Origin: Isoetes taiwanensis
Taxonomy: Eukaryota; Streptophyta; Lycopodiopsida; Isoetales; Isoetaceae
Assembly: GCA_021234155.1 (NCBI GenBank)
Contig: JAJEKV010000134.1
Location: forward strand, 626,501-690,500
DNA length: 64,000 bases
Direction: 5' to 3'
Both the position numbers and the translations under genes were made by a program. Positions 17,842-29,639 of this stretch are shown piece by piece (within the stretch, counting starts at the first letter, position 1; every line of letters starts with the position of its first letter). The notes beneath the pieces were generated by a model, which searched no databases, had not been told where the DNA came from, and saw only the letters and a list, made by a program, of their open reading frames with translations.

Positions 17842-18368
17842 TATATATACCCTTTTCTCTAATTTGTACACCATCTTTTCCTAGGCCCCGAAGGGGCCAA
17901 AAGCTTTTTTGAATTAATACAAACCATTACATCCAACACTTTAAAGTTAAATCCCCCCTGAAACCCCCTTTGGTTTGGGTGCATATTCACACGGGGGTGA
18001 CTCTGGGCATCGAGAGCTGTCAGATGGGCATATTTACTCAATATTTCTTGATCTAGACCGTAGATAGCGATCCTCGCTTGTGGGTATTTTGTTACAAATT
18101 TTGATATATTGTATAACGACATTTGTGAAATACTATAAGATTTGAGGCACCGTACTAAATGATGTTGATTTTATACGTATTATATATTTTTAGGGGCTCT
18201 CACTGTCCTATGTCACTTCCTGTGAATATGCACCCAAACCAAAGGGGGTTTCAGGGGGAATTTAACTTTATTGTTGGATTTAATGGTTTGTATTAATTCA
18301 AAAAAATTTTTGGCCCCTTCGGGATCTAGGAAAAGGTGGTGTACAAATTAGAGAAAAGGGTATATATA
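17842..18368. mobile_element. Foldback MITE with about 148-bp terminal inverted repeats
   Basis: The left arm (17842-17990) and right arm (18222-18368) are near-perfect reverse complements. Both contain TATATACCCTTTTCTC, AATTTGTACACCA, GAAGGGGCCAAAA, GAATTAATACAAACCATTA and TTTGGTTTGGGTGCATATTCAC. The roughly 230-bp centre is unique. Flanks are TA-rich on both sides, so a TA target duplication is possible but cannot be delimited. Length and long TIRs fit a foldback-type non-autonomous DNA transposon. No transposase is encoded. Confidence 0.88.
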
Positions 18369-18399
18369 TACAAGTGTTTGTAATATGAGGGACTACATA

Positions 18400-19255
18400 A
18401 AGCCCGAAGATTCTATGAAGATTCTCTAAAATTCTATCAAGATTCCCTTAGATTCTCAAAACTTTTAGGAAGATTCCCCTAGATTCCCAAAGATTCTCTT
18501 GAGATTCTCTTAGATTCTCCTAGATTTCCAAAGGTTTTCTTAGATTCTTAATGTTCTACAAAGATTCCCCTAGATTCTTAAGATTCTATGGAGATTCCCC
18601 TAGATTTTATTAAGATTCCCAAAGATTCTCTAAAGATACCCCTAGATTCCAAAAAAATATCCCAAGATTCTTCTAGATTCTCCAAGATTCTATCAAGATT
18701 CTCCTAGATTCTTCGATATTTCATTAAGATTCCCATTGATTCTTAAAGATTTTATGAAGATTCCTTTAGATTCTTATAGATTCCCAGAGATTCATTTGAG
18801 ACTCCCTAAGATTCTCTAGATTCCAAAAGATTACCCAAGATTCCTCTAGATTCTCCAAGATTGTATCAAGATTCTCCTAGATTCTTTAAGATTCTTCTAG
18901 GTTCTTAAAGATTTTTTCAAGATTCCCTTAGATTCCCAAAGAAGCGCTTGAGATTCCTATAGATTCTTTTGAGATTCATCTAGTTCCCATAGAGTCTATG
19001 AAGATTCCCTAGACTCCCCAAGATTCCATCAAGTTTCCTCTAGGTTCTTAAAGATTTTATCAGGATTCCCTTAGATTCTCTTACATTCTCAAAGATGCTC
19101 TCTTGAGATTCCCATAGATTCTCTGAGATTCCCATAGATTCTCTGAGATTCCCATGATATTCCTCTGGATTTCCTAAGATCCTATAAAGATTCTCCTAGA
19201 TTCCCTCAACTTACCATAGATTCCTTGAAACTCAACATTCCAAAAAGATTCTTAA
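18400..19255 (+). repeat. GATTC-rich minisatellite array (left copy)
   Basis: Dozens of variants of AAGATTC(C/T)CCTAGATTCTC are strung together with irregular spacing of about 12 to 35 bases. The same array occurs in reverse orientation at 29640-30130 and 30675-31375. No coding content. Confidence 0.92.
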
Positions 19256-19800
19256 TGTTCGATCATGTTGGCTCCAACTGCGACACCACTCATTGGAAAG
19301 CTCTCGACGAGGGGAATCCAATGGCATGGGCCCCACCTTCATCCGACCCCTCTACCGCAAGCTACGTGCTTTTAAAGGCGATTAAACGAAAGGAAGCTTC
19401 CTAGAATGTGCACTAATAAATGCTTTGCCACCTCATTACATTTTATTAATGAGGGTGCCACCTCACCTCCTTTAAAAAAAAACTATTTTAATATTAAAAA
19501 GTTAATGGCTAGGATTTATGCTCATCTTTTGATCTAATGGCTAAAATTTGCCACACCAAATTTACTTTTTGGCACCTTCCTTGCACCTTCTCCATAGAAA
19601 TCAAGGGCTAGGATTTCTCCTTCCCTTTTGATCCAACGGTTCGCAGATGGGGTGCATGCCCCCATGCATGACTCATGCATGCCCCCATCAAAATCCAAGG
19701 GCTTAAGCTACGCCACCTCACCAACTCTTTATCCAAGCAAAACTTTATATCTGATATGCCATTTTGTAACTACCCCCATGAGTTTCTATATACATATTAA
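19256..19800 (+). repeat. Conserved flank of the GATTC array (left copy)
   Basis: Sequence following the array contains blocks also found, inverted, at 30180-30660: GTTGGCTCCAACTGCGA, the CTCGACGAGGGGAATCCAA region, TTCATCCGACCCCTCTA, AGGAAGCTTCCTAGAA, GGCACCTTCCTTGCACCTT and GGGGTGCATGCCCCCATGCATG. The array plus this flank therefore forms one dispersed repeat unit, possibly a non-autonomous element. No protein is recognised. Confidence 0.8.
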
Positions 19801-20640
19801 GATAAGATAGATATAGATATACAAAAATGTCCATGAGAATACTAGAATAAGCAAAGAAACAATAGAACTTATAAAAAAAACAATGAAATACAGGAAAGAA
19901 ACAATAAGAAAGATATCCCGAGCAATAAGAAATAGTGTTTTACACGGCCCGTATTTAAGGGTTAAATTATAATAGATCCACACGTGGTTTCCAAATTCAG
20001 AAATATAACATTTGAATATCAATGTCAAAATATAACATTTAAGAGAACTATTGGCATTAAAAACCACCATAGTTTACAAGCTCGATACAAGAGACATCAT
20101 TGACCAATTAAGCTCCCCATTGCAAAAATCTCCTTTGTATACCAAGCCCTTGCAAACTGTAAGGATAGCAAAGAGTACCATGTGTCATGCAGAAGATAGC
20201 CATTGATTTTCATCGAATAAATTTTAAAATTTTAGCAAAGCAAACAAACAGAAACCAACAAGCTTTATTCAGCACTGCATATGCCAAACCTGATCATTTT
20301 AACACTGCACATGCCAAACCTAATCACTCTGAGACATTTGAATGCGACAAGCATCTTAGATGGACTTACAGAATCTGTAAAGATTATAATAAAAGGGTGA
20401 TAATTGAAGGCTGCTTCAGATATCATGCCGTGGACCTGCATATATTTTATAATCCTTCATTCTTGGTTAGAAACTACAAAGCACTGAGATGTACACAAAG
20501 CATCTAATAAAATAAATATTGTAATACTACAGTTTGCTACAAACCCATGGAAACAGGAGTATGAGCAAGAAAATTGAGATGACAATTAGGAGGCAGTGCT
20601 AAAGAGGCCATAAAAGCAGGAAACTGAGAGCAAGATTGCA
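19801..20640. other. No recognised gene
   Basis: AT-rich sequence with short open frames (for example 20187-20507 plus) that contain the imperfect repeat CATGCCAAACCTRATCA (about 20280-20330). No homology recognised. Confidence 0.35.
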
Positions 20641-20644
20641 TGTC

Positions 20645-21000
20645 GGCGGTGGTAACCATGGAGGCCGAAATGCATAATCCCAATTACATGATTGAATTAC
20701 GAACAAAACCACCTAATGCCATACACTGCCAGAAAGCTTACTGCAAGGGCTTTCCAATGCACCAAAGTGCTCAAAGCGGACACCCGAGGTGGGAAATATC
20801 TGAGATTGAAGCAACGCCAAAACTGACGGTAACCACGGAGGCCGAAATAGATAATCCTAATTTCGGGACTGAAGTAGAGAGAAAATTATCTCATGCCATA
20901 CAACCCAGGAAAGCATACTGCAAGGGCTTTCCAATGCACCAAAGATCGCTCGAAACGAACACCCGAGGAGGGAGATATATGAGATTGAAGTTGTGCCAAA
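20645..21000. repeat. Tandem pair of about 175-bp units spanning an open frame
   Basis: Two imperfect copies lie head to tail, meeting near 20,822. Both hold GGTAACCAYGGAGGCCGAAAT, CTGCAAGGGCTTTCCAATGC, ACACCCGAGG and GAGATTGAAG. A 137-codon frame (20640-21053) crosses both copies without a stop, so the unit is effectively in frame with itself (AYCKGFPMHQ appears twice). The product is not recognised, and the frame may be incidental. A further 50-bp duplication with AGCCTTTATCTAAT occurs at 21,040-21,140. Confidence 0.65.
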
Positions 21001-21409
21001 ACCCTAGCCCCAGTGAGTTGCGCCATCACCAAATCAGCCAAGCCTTTATCTAATTTTCATATACAACCACATAATCTCTCTTTTTTTAGCCTTTATCTAA
21101 TATTCACATACAACCACACTATCTCTCTCTTTTTCTTTTTTAAATCAACGCCCAAGAAAAGGTGCACTTTAGAAATACTATTTACTACAATCAGATGAAT
21201 ACATCAACAAAATCATAGCAAAACCATATTGAAAAGCGTACAAAAAACACGAAGGAAACCCCCTATTATTGTGCTATAAAATATTCAATATGTTGATGTA
21301 GGACATATCTCACTTCACCTGTCAAGAACCTTTAAGTTAAAGGATGATAATGCCATTATGGCAGGCATCTGCAAGAGCACATGTAGTGATTAATTAGGTA
21401 TAATCAAGT

Positions 21410-21850
21410 CAACATATCGTACCTAGATGGTTGCAAACACTGTACAAATCTGAAGAGAGTGGCTTTCATCTTCAATAGCTCCCATTCGACAACACTGACA
21501 TACCCTGTTTTCATGGTTCTCACATGCCCATCTGCTTGTTTCAGTTCTGAGACGATATGCACTAGTGCGAACAAATGTAATTGTTCTACGTCTCTTCATG
21601 GGCAAATGTGATAAAAGGTACTGTTGTGGGCCACGTACAAGTGTGAGATTAATCTAGTCTGATATCTTAACCATTTTCAAAGCACTATTATCCCAAAGCT
21701 TACCTAGAGAGCATGGATCAAGATACTGCTTCAAGTGAGTGTGATCTGCATTATTCTGCACCTGTATAGATCTCTGCTCATAGACATTCCATCTGGAGAA
21801 CCAATATACATGTTTCCTTTCAATAGGCTTTAAGACACTGAGGACCCATG
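21410..21850 (-). pseudogene. LINE 3' end remnant with CCHC-like finger
   Basis: The minus strand reads a decayed C-terminus of LINE ORF2. YWFSRWNVYEQRSIQ and YLDPCSLGKLWDNSA segments (21,640-21,810) lead into RTSAYRLRTETSRWACENH and a final CQCC...IEDESHSLQIC finger (about 21,420-21,530). An in-frame stop lies near 21,650. The finger resembles those at 5,752, 46,530 and 59,800. The fragment is 5'-truncated. Confidence 0.7.
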
Positions 21851-24800
21851 GCTAGTGTGTAGGTGAAGTTTGAAAGTCGGGTATTCTCCCATGCTTACCA
21901 TCTTCAATATATGTTGTTTTAAAGCAGCACGGTGTAGAGGCAAGAATCTTGTCTCTTGGAGGAGGATTGGGTACGAAACTGTGGTCTTGCCTCAAAGAGC
22001 CAAATAGGAGCAAGAGAAGGCCCAATAGAAGCAGTAGCAGATATATATATAAAAACAGATAGTAGAGGCAACACAAAGGTAGACACCGCGGGTTCCACTT
22101 AGAAGCAGCCATAGGCACGAATTTATACATGTTGGACTCTTTCTAATATCAAGCTCTTATGATGAGGCCGCGCTTTTAGAAACTTGCAGACAAGCTTGGC
22201 AACCCTGCTTCCAGAAAAAATCTCGAAGCTTGGAAGCCTTGTTTTCAGAAACTTGCAGTGCAATGCTTTTGTCAAATCCCTACTGTTTTCTCGATTGCTT
22301 GCTTTCCAACAAACAACCCTCTGCTCATTCAACAAAACATTATGCTCTTTGTAAAAGCATTGCTAGAGCCAATGTTACAACAAATGAAACAATGATTTTC
22401 AAACTCGTTGCCTTCGGTGCCGGATCTCTGCCCCTTGTGCCTACGAGCAATCCATGATCTAGCTGCAATAAATCTCCACCATCACAACAAGCCCAAGCAA
22501 CCACAACCACTCCTCCAAAATATTCTGTAATATTCCACAAAATACCTTCTAAATAAGTCCAAGCCTTATATTAATCAATCCCCCCATATACCATGGAATA
22601 ATTTAAGGGGCTAAATTTAGCAGTTTGGCGATTTTTTAGCACATTTTCAAAAAATATCGGCTAAAGTAAATAGAAAAAATGGAGGAAAAAATAATAATTT
22701 TACCTTAACTTTTTTCGCGCTTGCACCAACCTTCGAGCTTTTTAGCTAAACACTAGAAAGCAAGAGTGTGAAAATTTGTAACGTTTAGCTAAGCCATAGA
22801 AAATTTTGGAATGAGTTTTGGGCCTAGTTTAACTAAGATAATTCTAGGTAATAAGAAAATATATGATTGATATTTATTTCCTAGCATTCGTGGAATAATT
22901 TAAGGCTTAGATTTAGCTAGTTGGCATTCTAGAATGGAGCTCGCATGAAAGCGACAAAAACCTCCCGAATAGATAGGCTTCTCATTCAGCTCAGCAGATT
23001 TTCTACAATGGTGGATAGTGGGTAGCCGCGCACATGCGAACTACCCACGAAGAAAAAAAAAGGGAACGTCCACTTATACAACTTGGACCCCATGAAATAC
23101 AATGCTAATAGATGTTTGTTTGTGTACCTACCGAAAGCTTATCACCGGGATTAAAAAACCCCGCCCTTTCGGGTTTTCGAGGAAAAACCCTAGTGATAAG
23201 CCTTCGGCAAGGGGCTTGGACAAACGTAAAGCTGAGAATTCGCTACCAAAAAACCCACGAATGGAGAAGTCGAAGCTGCTGCCGCTTGCCAACCTGTACC
23301 TGCACATCACCAACACGAGAACAAATATGACAAAACAAACCTCCCAAAGTGGAGGGGCTAATCACGCGTGCCACGCGACAACAAAACAAAAACCTCTTCA
23401 TAGAGGGGCTGGTCACGCACGCCAGGCGACAAATACATTAAACAATTAAGGGGGGGAGGGTGGGTTTCAAAGAATAGAGAATAAGGTACTGCTGAGAGAG
23501 AAGAGGAAGCGCCGATGAGACGTTGATGAAGAACCCCGCCTAATATAGCGATCTCCCAACCAGAGAAGGCATGCAATGCATGCATGCAAGACATGCATGC
23601 TCGCTCCTTCTAGAATCTCGATCCGGGGCTCGGATCGATGGCATTCTAGAATGAATATACGTTGGTGCATTTTCTTGTGTATTTTGCCGAAAAAAATTAT
23701 TTCCTTGCGAAAAAATTGCCACTAGAATTTAACAGAAATGGGCAGATTTTTAGGGGAAGGATTCCCCTACTTTCGAACCAAGGCGATAAATAGGCAAATG
23801 GTTCGCTCATGGGCTCTAACATTGCAACGGTTATAATGCTGTCTAGGACTTCTTTAAGATTGAGCTTGTATTATTTGTGGATGATCTTTGTTGGAAGGCT
23901 TAATTTTGCAATCTGGAAAGTGTTTCAGTGATTTTTCATATATCCTACAAGAATTTAGCTCTGGCTGAGCCAGTGCCCTGTGCACATTTCGCAGTTGGTA
24001 GTTACCTTCTCCTTTAAATTTATAAAATGGATATGGCATTATTCATGTCTAAAGTCCTGATCTTTTATTTATTTAGGGTGTATTAACCTATTGCAACCCA
24101 TAACTTTTACTCATGGTTCATATAAGTCTTCCCTGTGTACTTATTGCCATGATCCATGCATGTATCATGTAAATCTATACATGATACATGAAACAGGGAA
24201 CTATGGCTCAGTCAAACAATAATCGTAACAACACGAGCATGCGTATTCCAATTGAATCTGATGCGAACGTTGATGCACTGGTGACACATTTGAGGAGTTT
24301 ATGGAGTTATGCTACCTTGGGGTTGGGTTCTAGTTCACTTCACACGTTTGTACTTTACAAATGTGGAACATATTGATGGCCATTATTGAACCACCTAAGA
24401 TGGAAAAAGCCAAAACTTCAACAACTAGGACGCCAAAACTTCAATAAACTTACTTATGTTTGTGTCTATATCTAAAGAGTTCTGAAAGTGTTATTGGAGA
24501 TCTCACTTCACCACGTCATGTGATGTAGCAGTGCAAATAATCAATTCATTGTCATAAAAGACGGGGATAGCACAAGACATACAAAGAACTCTAACACGCA
24601 TTAGATATAAACTCTCGAAAACAATTTACAATGCCCCAGATGTACATGGAGAGATTCTATGTTACACTTATGTTGCACCAACATGTATCTGCGCCATCAT
24701 GTTTCCCTAGTTCTAAGGATGGTGCACCTTGGTATTTCTTGGGCTAAGGGGGCGCCAGTGGATGACATAGTTTATGCCTAAGGGCATTGATAAATAGGTA

Positions 24801-24916
24801 TAAGGAAATAGGGGCAATAAGTATATTTTATACCATGGATAAAAAGTTTTATACCATCTAGGGCAACAACATATGCTATACTATTAGGGGCAAAACTTGT
24901 CACTAATACATTTATA
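21851..24916. other. Gene-free stretch with minor repeats
   Basis: No gene recognised. Noted are a pair of AGAAACTTGCAG blocks around a GAAGCTTGGAAGCC core (22,177-22,258), two copies of TGGAATAATTTAAGG followed by TTTAGC (22,588 and 22,890), and a CATGCATGCAAGACATGCATGC quasi-palindrome (23,578-23,600). The open frames here overlap on both strands and lack domain features. Confidence 0.4.
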
Positions 24917-25020
24917 GGTACAAGAAATTTATCGCGGCGGCCTTGCGGCCGCCGCGAACATTTCTCTTCTCCAACCCGCTGTAAAAGAAGTTTTGTGCTA
25001 AGTCGAGTAGATCTCAATTC
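24917..25020 (+). repeat. Dispersed repeat with perfect GC-rich hairpin (copy 1)
   Basis: The unit starts TACAAGAAATTTATCGC and includes a perfect 10-bp stem, CGCGGCGGCC, with loop TTGC (24933-24956). It continues GAACATTTCTCTTCTCC...GATCTCAA. The same unit recurs at 27577-27680 with a decayed stem. The GC-rich stem is striking in AT-rich surroundings. Confidence 0.75.
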
Positions 25021-26319
25021 TGGACATCCTTGAGATGCGACGATAGAGATGTATGTTGATTGCAGTTCACATACTGTGAGGCAAGTCAAGACATGCCTGT
25101 TCGACCCCATATTCTTTGCAGGAATGGTCTAGAGTACTCAACATAGAATATTCCCCATAAACTACTGCAATCTAATGGCCTCGAAAAAATTTAGAACACG
25201 TGAAATGATAATACATCCTACAAATAATGGAATATTACAAACTGCCTATATGTAGAGATGAGACAAATAGTAAGTAGTTTTCAAAGTTAGTTAGAGTTTG
25301 TGTACATTCTCATATACAACTATAGTCCCGAGATTTTGTTTATACATAACCACTTATACCGACAAATTAAGGGTCTCTAGCCAAGTGGATGGGCATTAGT
25401 CCCTTGAAAAATGAGATAAAAAATCGAGAATCTAGTTCCGCGGTCAAAGAGTGGTCATATGAGACTGGCAAGAAGCTTCTCATGGAGCAACTATTGTCTC
25501 CGGCAAGCATGGTAAACCACAAGTGTTGCCATTTTATGACACTCAATATAAGCTCTTGAACACGATAACGGCGTTCGCCGGTTTCAAAACCCATCACCGG
25601 TCGATTGGGTTCCCTAGCATGTAAATGGGCGATGCATTCCTCCAATCAACTTACCATCCAACATTTTCATATGTAGGCTTAGCTTAAACAACTTGTTAAC
25701 TCAATGAATTGAGCTTCAAAACATATTATTGTGTTCTTGATCTAATAATTTTACGACCCTATCTAAGCATCAAATCTATCTCAAAGTTAAGGGTCCAGGA
25801 TGACTTTACTCATAGAGTATACCCACCCCGAAATAATATAATTGGCATGCCACACCCTCCATTTTGGACATGGAAATATTGGTCGAGAATTTTATTCCCA
25901 TAATGCCCTCGCCCAGGGCATTATCTACCCCATAATGGCGTAGGTTTGGTGTTGCCGCATGTAATTTGAAACTATATTCGATAGAATGCGTGTTACACAT
26001 GTACTTGAACTATATCTTATTTTTGAATTGTGTGTTATGCAATGGCATAACATTGTGATTCAATTTGCTTATTGGGTAGTGCTTGTGTACGTATATTTCA
26101 TCTATTGAGCCATTTTAGGTGATGACAATGGTTTTGTTCATTGAGCATTGATTTTGGACATCCAGATATTTATTGTTTGCAGATTGTGTGGAATCCAAAG
26201 CTCTTAACGCATGCATGTGCGAGATTTTGAACATTGCACATTGTGACATTGAAAGTAATGCAAACACATTTATACTAAGGTATTTGTATTGTGTTTCATA
26301 ACACTAGTGAGTCAGCCAT
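25021..26319. other. No recognised gene
   Basis: Short overlapping open frames only; no repeat or domain recognised. Confidence 0.35.
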
Positions 26320-26413
26320 GGCAATATGGCCCAAAACCATATATGGCACCAAATCTCTCTTTAATTGGCAATATGGCCCAAAACCATATATGGCACCAAA
26401 ATCTCTCTTCAAT
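26320..26413. repeat. 47-bp tandem duplication
   Basis: GGCAATATGGCCCAAAACCA TATATGGCACCAAA plus TCTCTCTT occurs twice in a row (26320-26366 and 26367-26413) with almost no differences. Two overlapping frames of 82 and 66 codons owe their repeated residues to it. Confidence 0.8.
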
Positions 26414-26842
26414 TTTGGTCCGATCAAGATTGTACATCATTTTAGGTGGTGCTTATTCATACGCTTTGTTGAGCAACATTTGCTTCATTAACAAGGGTAT
26501 CTTTTGGCTTTTTCCATGGATGAATCTCGGCAGTTGAAGGGGAAAATCTTTCATACCAAAAGAAAAAAATTAGGTCAAGAAGCTTAAAACCGGAAACAAA
26601 GGTAGGAGCCGAGGATGTTGGCCCTCACAAGTTAAATTTTAAATTGCTTGAAAAGATCTGTTATGATCTTTACTCCCCTCGCTTGGAGATGCATCATTGC
26701 TCTCTCTCAACTTTCGCCTTCTAATTTTACGCCAAATGCCCCGCTTCAACTCACAAATGTCATGGCGATGTCTTGCCTTCTATTGCCGTAATTTTCTCAG
26801 ACTTGTCAAACCCCCTTTTAGATCTTCTGCAAATATCTCCTC

Positions 26843-26951
26843 GCTTTTGTTAATCCTATTGTTATCCAAGAAGATGACCTGTCTGCGAAAGCTTCGCACA
26901 AAGGAACCCAAACTAGAGACGCCCCGCTGCACAAATGTTGTAGAAGGAATA
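26843..26951. repeat. Dispersed repeat, copy 1 of 2
   Basis: TTTTGTTAATYCTATT...AGAAGATGA...GCACAAATGTTGTAGAAG matches 32730-32836 in the same orientation with scattered differences. A 125-codon minus frame (26780-27157) covers it but has no recognised product. Confidence 0.6.
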
Positions 26952-27576
26952 TGAATAATCATCGGATCGACTGGGCTAAGTGGAAGAAACCTTCCTTCTT
27001 TTTGAATATTTACCGACAAAGCACTTTCGTTTGCCTTTTCTCGAAAAGGTACCGGAAGCCCAAGAATAAACCGTAAGAAGCAAGATCGGACCAAACCGAA
27101 GAAGCAAGCCGCATCTCCGTGAAGCATCCACATCCACATCCGCATGAAGGAAATCAATCAATGTAGCATTTGTAAAAAAAAACCCATATCGTTCGAGCTA
27201 CGGCTATGTATGGATTTGATGCATTAGGGCGCTTTGGCTATGGCGGATTTTTTTTTGAGCCAAGCTCGCTATGGTGGATCTCAAGCGGAGCTATGGCTTG
27301 AAGGATCTTAACAAGATGAGGATTCCGAGGTTTCTTTATGAAGATGAATACCAGAAGAGACAAAGATATGGACAATCGCTACTAGGTTATGCAGATGGTC
27401 CGATGTTCAAAGAGGGCGGTTTACCGAGCCTTAGGACACTGCAAAACCCCGTGATTCAAAGGCTTTTTCCAACCTTATTTTCGTGGCATTTTTCTTTCCC
27501 TATTCCCTCCTAAATACGTATCGGGAATCAACCGAATATGCCAAAGGCATCTTACCCATAAGAATTATATATGTTA

Positions 27577-27680
27577 AGACAAGAAATTTATCGCAGCGGT
27601 CAAGGCCGCCGCGAACATTTCTTTTGCCCAATTCGTGGCAGAGGAGGTTTTGTATCAAGTCAAAAGGATCTCAACTATAG
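27577..27680 (+). repeat. Dispersed hairpin repeat (copy 2)
   Basis: Second copy of the 24917-25020 unit. It keeps ACAAGAAATTTATCGC and GGCCGCCGCGAACATTTCT, but the left arm of the stem has mutated (GCAGCGGTC), so the hairpin is imperfect. The two copies lie 2.6 kb apart in the same orientation. Confidence 0.65.
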
Positions 27681-28721
27681 ACCTACGAAATTGAACTAAA
27701 TGTGTCTAAGTTGAAGAAGCCTAACCTCCATATTTTCTCCCAAAAGAACTCAAAAGCAATGCAAACGGATCTAACTATTCCATCTATTGCATCTTATCAA
27801 CATTTTGCCAATGGATGTCATATAAAACACCTACCAAAGTTTGCACATGTAGCATGTCTAGTCTTGTTCTAAGTCCAATTTAGATCCACTTCTTCTCATA
27901 GGAAGTGCAACAAACTATATCTTGAACGATTCGACTTGCTAAGTTTGTGGCAACATGAACTAGGTCGGACTATTGTAGAAGGATCCAGTCGCATTTGAGC
28001 TCTTGAAGGCACAAGAAACATTTGCGGTTGGCAAATCAATTAAAATCTTACAAAAAAAACATGGGACCATCAAGCTCAGGGCTCCACTTGGCTGGACGGG
28101 CCAAAACTAAGAGGAAGACCCCCCCTTCTATGCATCGCGACAGAGGCATAAAAGCCAGGATCATGGAACCCTTTATATGAGGGTCATGGCGCAGGCCAAT
28201 CCGTGATGATACCAGGCCAAATGCAAGGTGTTGTGAGTGATCTCGCCCAAGGAATAAGAAGCAAACCAAATGGGCCCCTTCCTCGTAGGCGATGTTTTTC
28301 TGTAACAGGGATTTTGGGTTTTGGCAATGCACGGCTATTTTCTTATTCTTTTAGGGTATCTTTAGATCCGAAGAGAAGAAATGGTTACAATGAAAAAAAG
28401 GTGCGCATCAAAATATGGGCGTGGGGATCATACAATTGAGGTTCAAAGGGAATTTCTTCGCATGATTGACTTGCGATTTTTATGCTATTCCTTTCTTTTT
28501 TCCTTGGTTTTTCTTCGAGAATCTTTAATTCACACCATTTTTCTCCTAAACTAGAGGTTGTTGTAGATTTTGATGGCAACACAAAGATTAAGCGCTTGGA
28601 GCTAATGCAGGAGCCAGCAACCTTTCCATAACGGCATAACCATTCATCCAAGAATATTAGACCTGCGCAATTTAAGAATAGAAGCGGCTGCAAGAGCTCT
28701 GGGCTCTTACATATACATGAA
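27681..28721. other. No recognised gene
   Basis: Open frames at 28048-28332 and 28385-28726 (minus) and 28203-28439 (plus) overlap or lack any recognisable domain. No repeat was noted. Confidence 0.35.
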
Positions 28722-29010
28722 TGCAAGATTGGGTGGTTTAGTCAAGCACGGACAAATTCTCGGCCGATACTGCCTAGAACAACCGCGAACAACGAAGAAA
28801 AACAGATGCCTCAAACAAGAAATACCTTCCCTCGATTGGTGCATCCACTTCCATGGCTATGGCGGTGCAAGATTGTGTGGTTTAGTGCCGTGATAAATTT
28901 GACTAGAACCAACTAGAAACGCTTGAGACTCAAGAAAATAGGTGCCTCAGGCTCGCATCCGCTTCCATGGCTATGGCAATGCAAGGTTTAGTGAAGCATT
29001 GGACTATGGC
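28722..29010. repeat. Degenerate tandem repeat of about 120-145 bp
   Basis: TGCAAGATTGKGTGGTTTAGT (28,723 and 28,867) and TGCAAGGTTTAGTGAAGC (28,980) mark three successive units. Each of the last two is preceded by CTTCCATGGCTATGGC, and AGATGCCTCA/AGGTGCCTCA falls between. The units have diverged, so the array is old. Confidence 0.6.
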
Positions 29011-29159
29011 GTCTAAGATTCCTCGCTGGAGCAAACAACGCATGGCGAACGAAGCCACGCTTAGATTGGGCGGGCGCCGAAAAAATAGAGAGGGTCAAAA
29101 AACAATGGAAAATTCAAACCGCTTTATATCGATTCTCGACTATATATCTATGTTCTTAT

Positions 29160-29460
29160 GTTTTTATCCGGACCGGGTCCGCTCGAGATCCACATGGCTC
29201 ATGGGTTTGGGACGATCCCACGCCTGCATGACACAGGAGTTTACATATAATATATGCATCGCGGTCCCTGTCCGTCCATTGACTGATCGACCGCCGGGTC
29301 CGAGATCCAACGGCTCACGTGGCTTGGGGACACATCCTACGGCCCGTGGCTTTTGGGAATTATATGTAATAGATCCCTCACGGCTCATATTGCTTTTATA
29401 TGGTGAGATCTTGATCGTTGATCGTAGTCTAAGATCCTAAGGCTCATATTGAATGCTCGT
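29160..29460. repeat. Recurring GATCC..(A/C)GGCTCA motif block
   Basis: GATCCACATGGCTCATG, GATCCAACGGCTCACGTGGC, GATCCCTCACGGCTCATATTG and GATCCTAAGGCTCATATTG follow one another at 60- to 100-base spacing. They look like degenerate internal repeats of a non-coding element adjoining the tRNA-like sequence. Confidence 0.45.
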
Positions 29461-29495
29461 TCCTTAAGGAAAGGCTTTTAAAAATTTTATAGGTT

Positions 29496-29556
29496 ATTGG
29501 GGATTAGAACCCGGTCCTCAACCCCCAAACCCCCACTCTAACCACTAGATCAAGCA
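29496..29556 (-). ncRNA. tRNA-like sequence (SINE head or tRNA pseudogene)
   Basis: On the minus strand TGATCTAGTGGTTAGAG resembles a tRNA D-arm/A-box and GGTTCTAATCCCC resembles the T-arm/B-box. A TTTGGGG loop between them would give a proline-like UGG anticodon. The T-stem does not pair fully, so a functional tRNA is unlikely. A Pol III promoter of a SINE, or a tRNA pseudogene, fits better. Confidence 0.5.
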
Positions 29557-29639
29557 TTAATTCTATGAAAAATTTATGTTTCAAATATACTTAAGGGTAA
29601 TGTTCTAATTAAGATAAAATAGACTATAATATTCTAGGA

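Noticed and set aside
26780-27157. 125-codon minus frame as a gene
   Set aside because: No domain recognised and part of it is a dispersed repeat (also at 32,730). It was kept only as a repeat.
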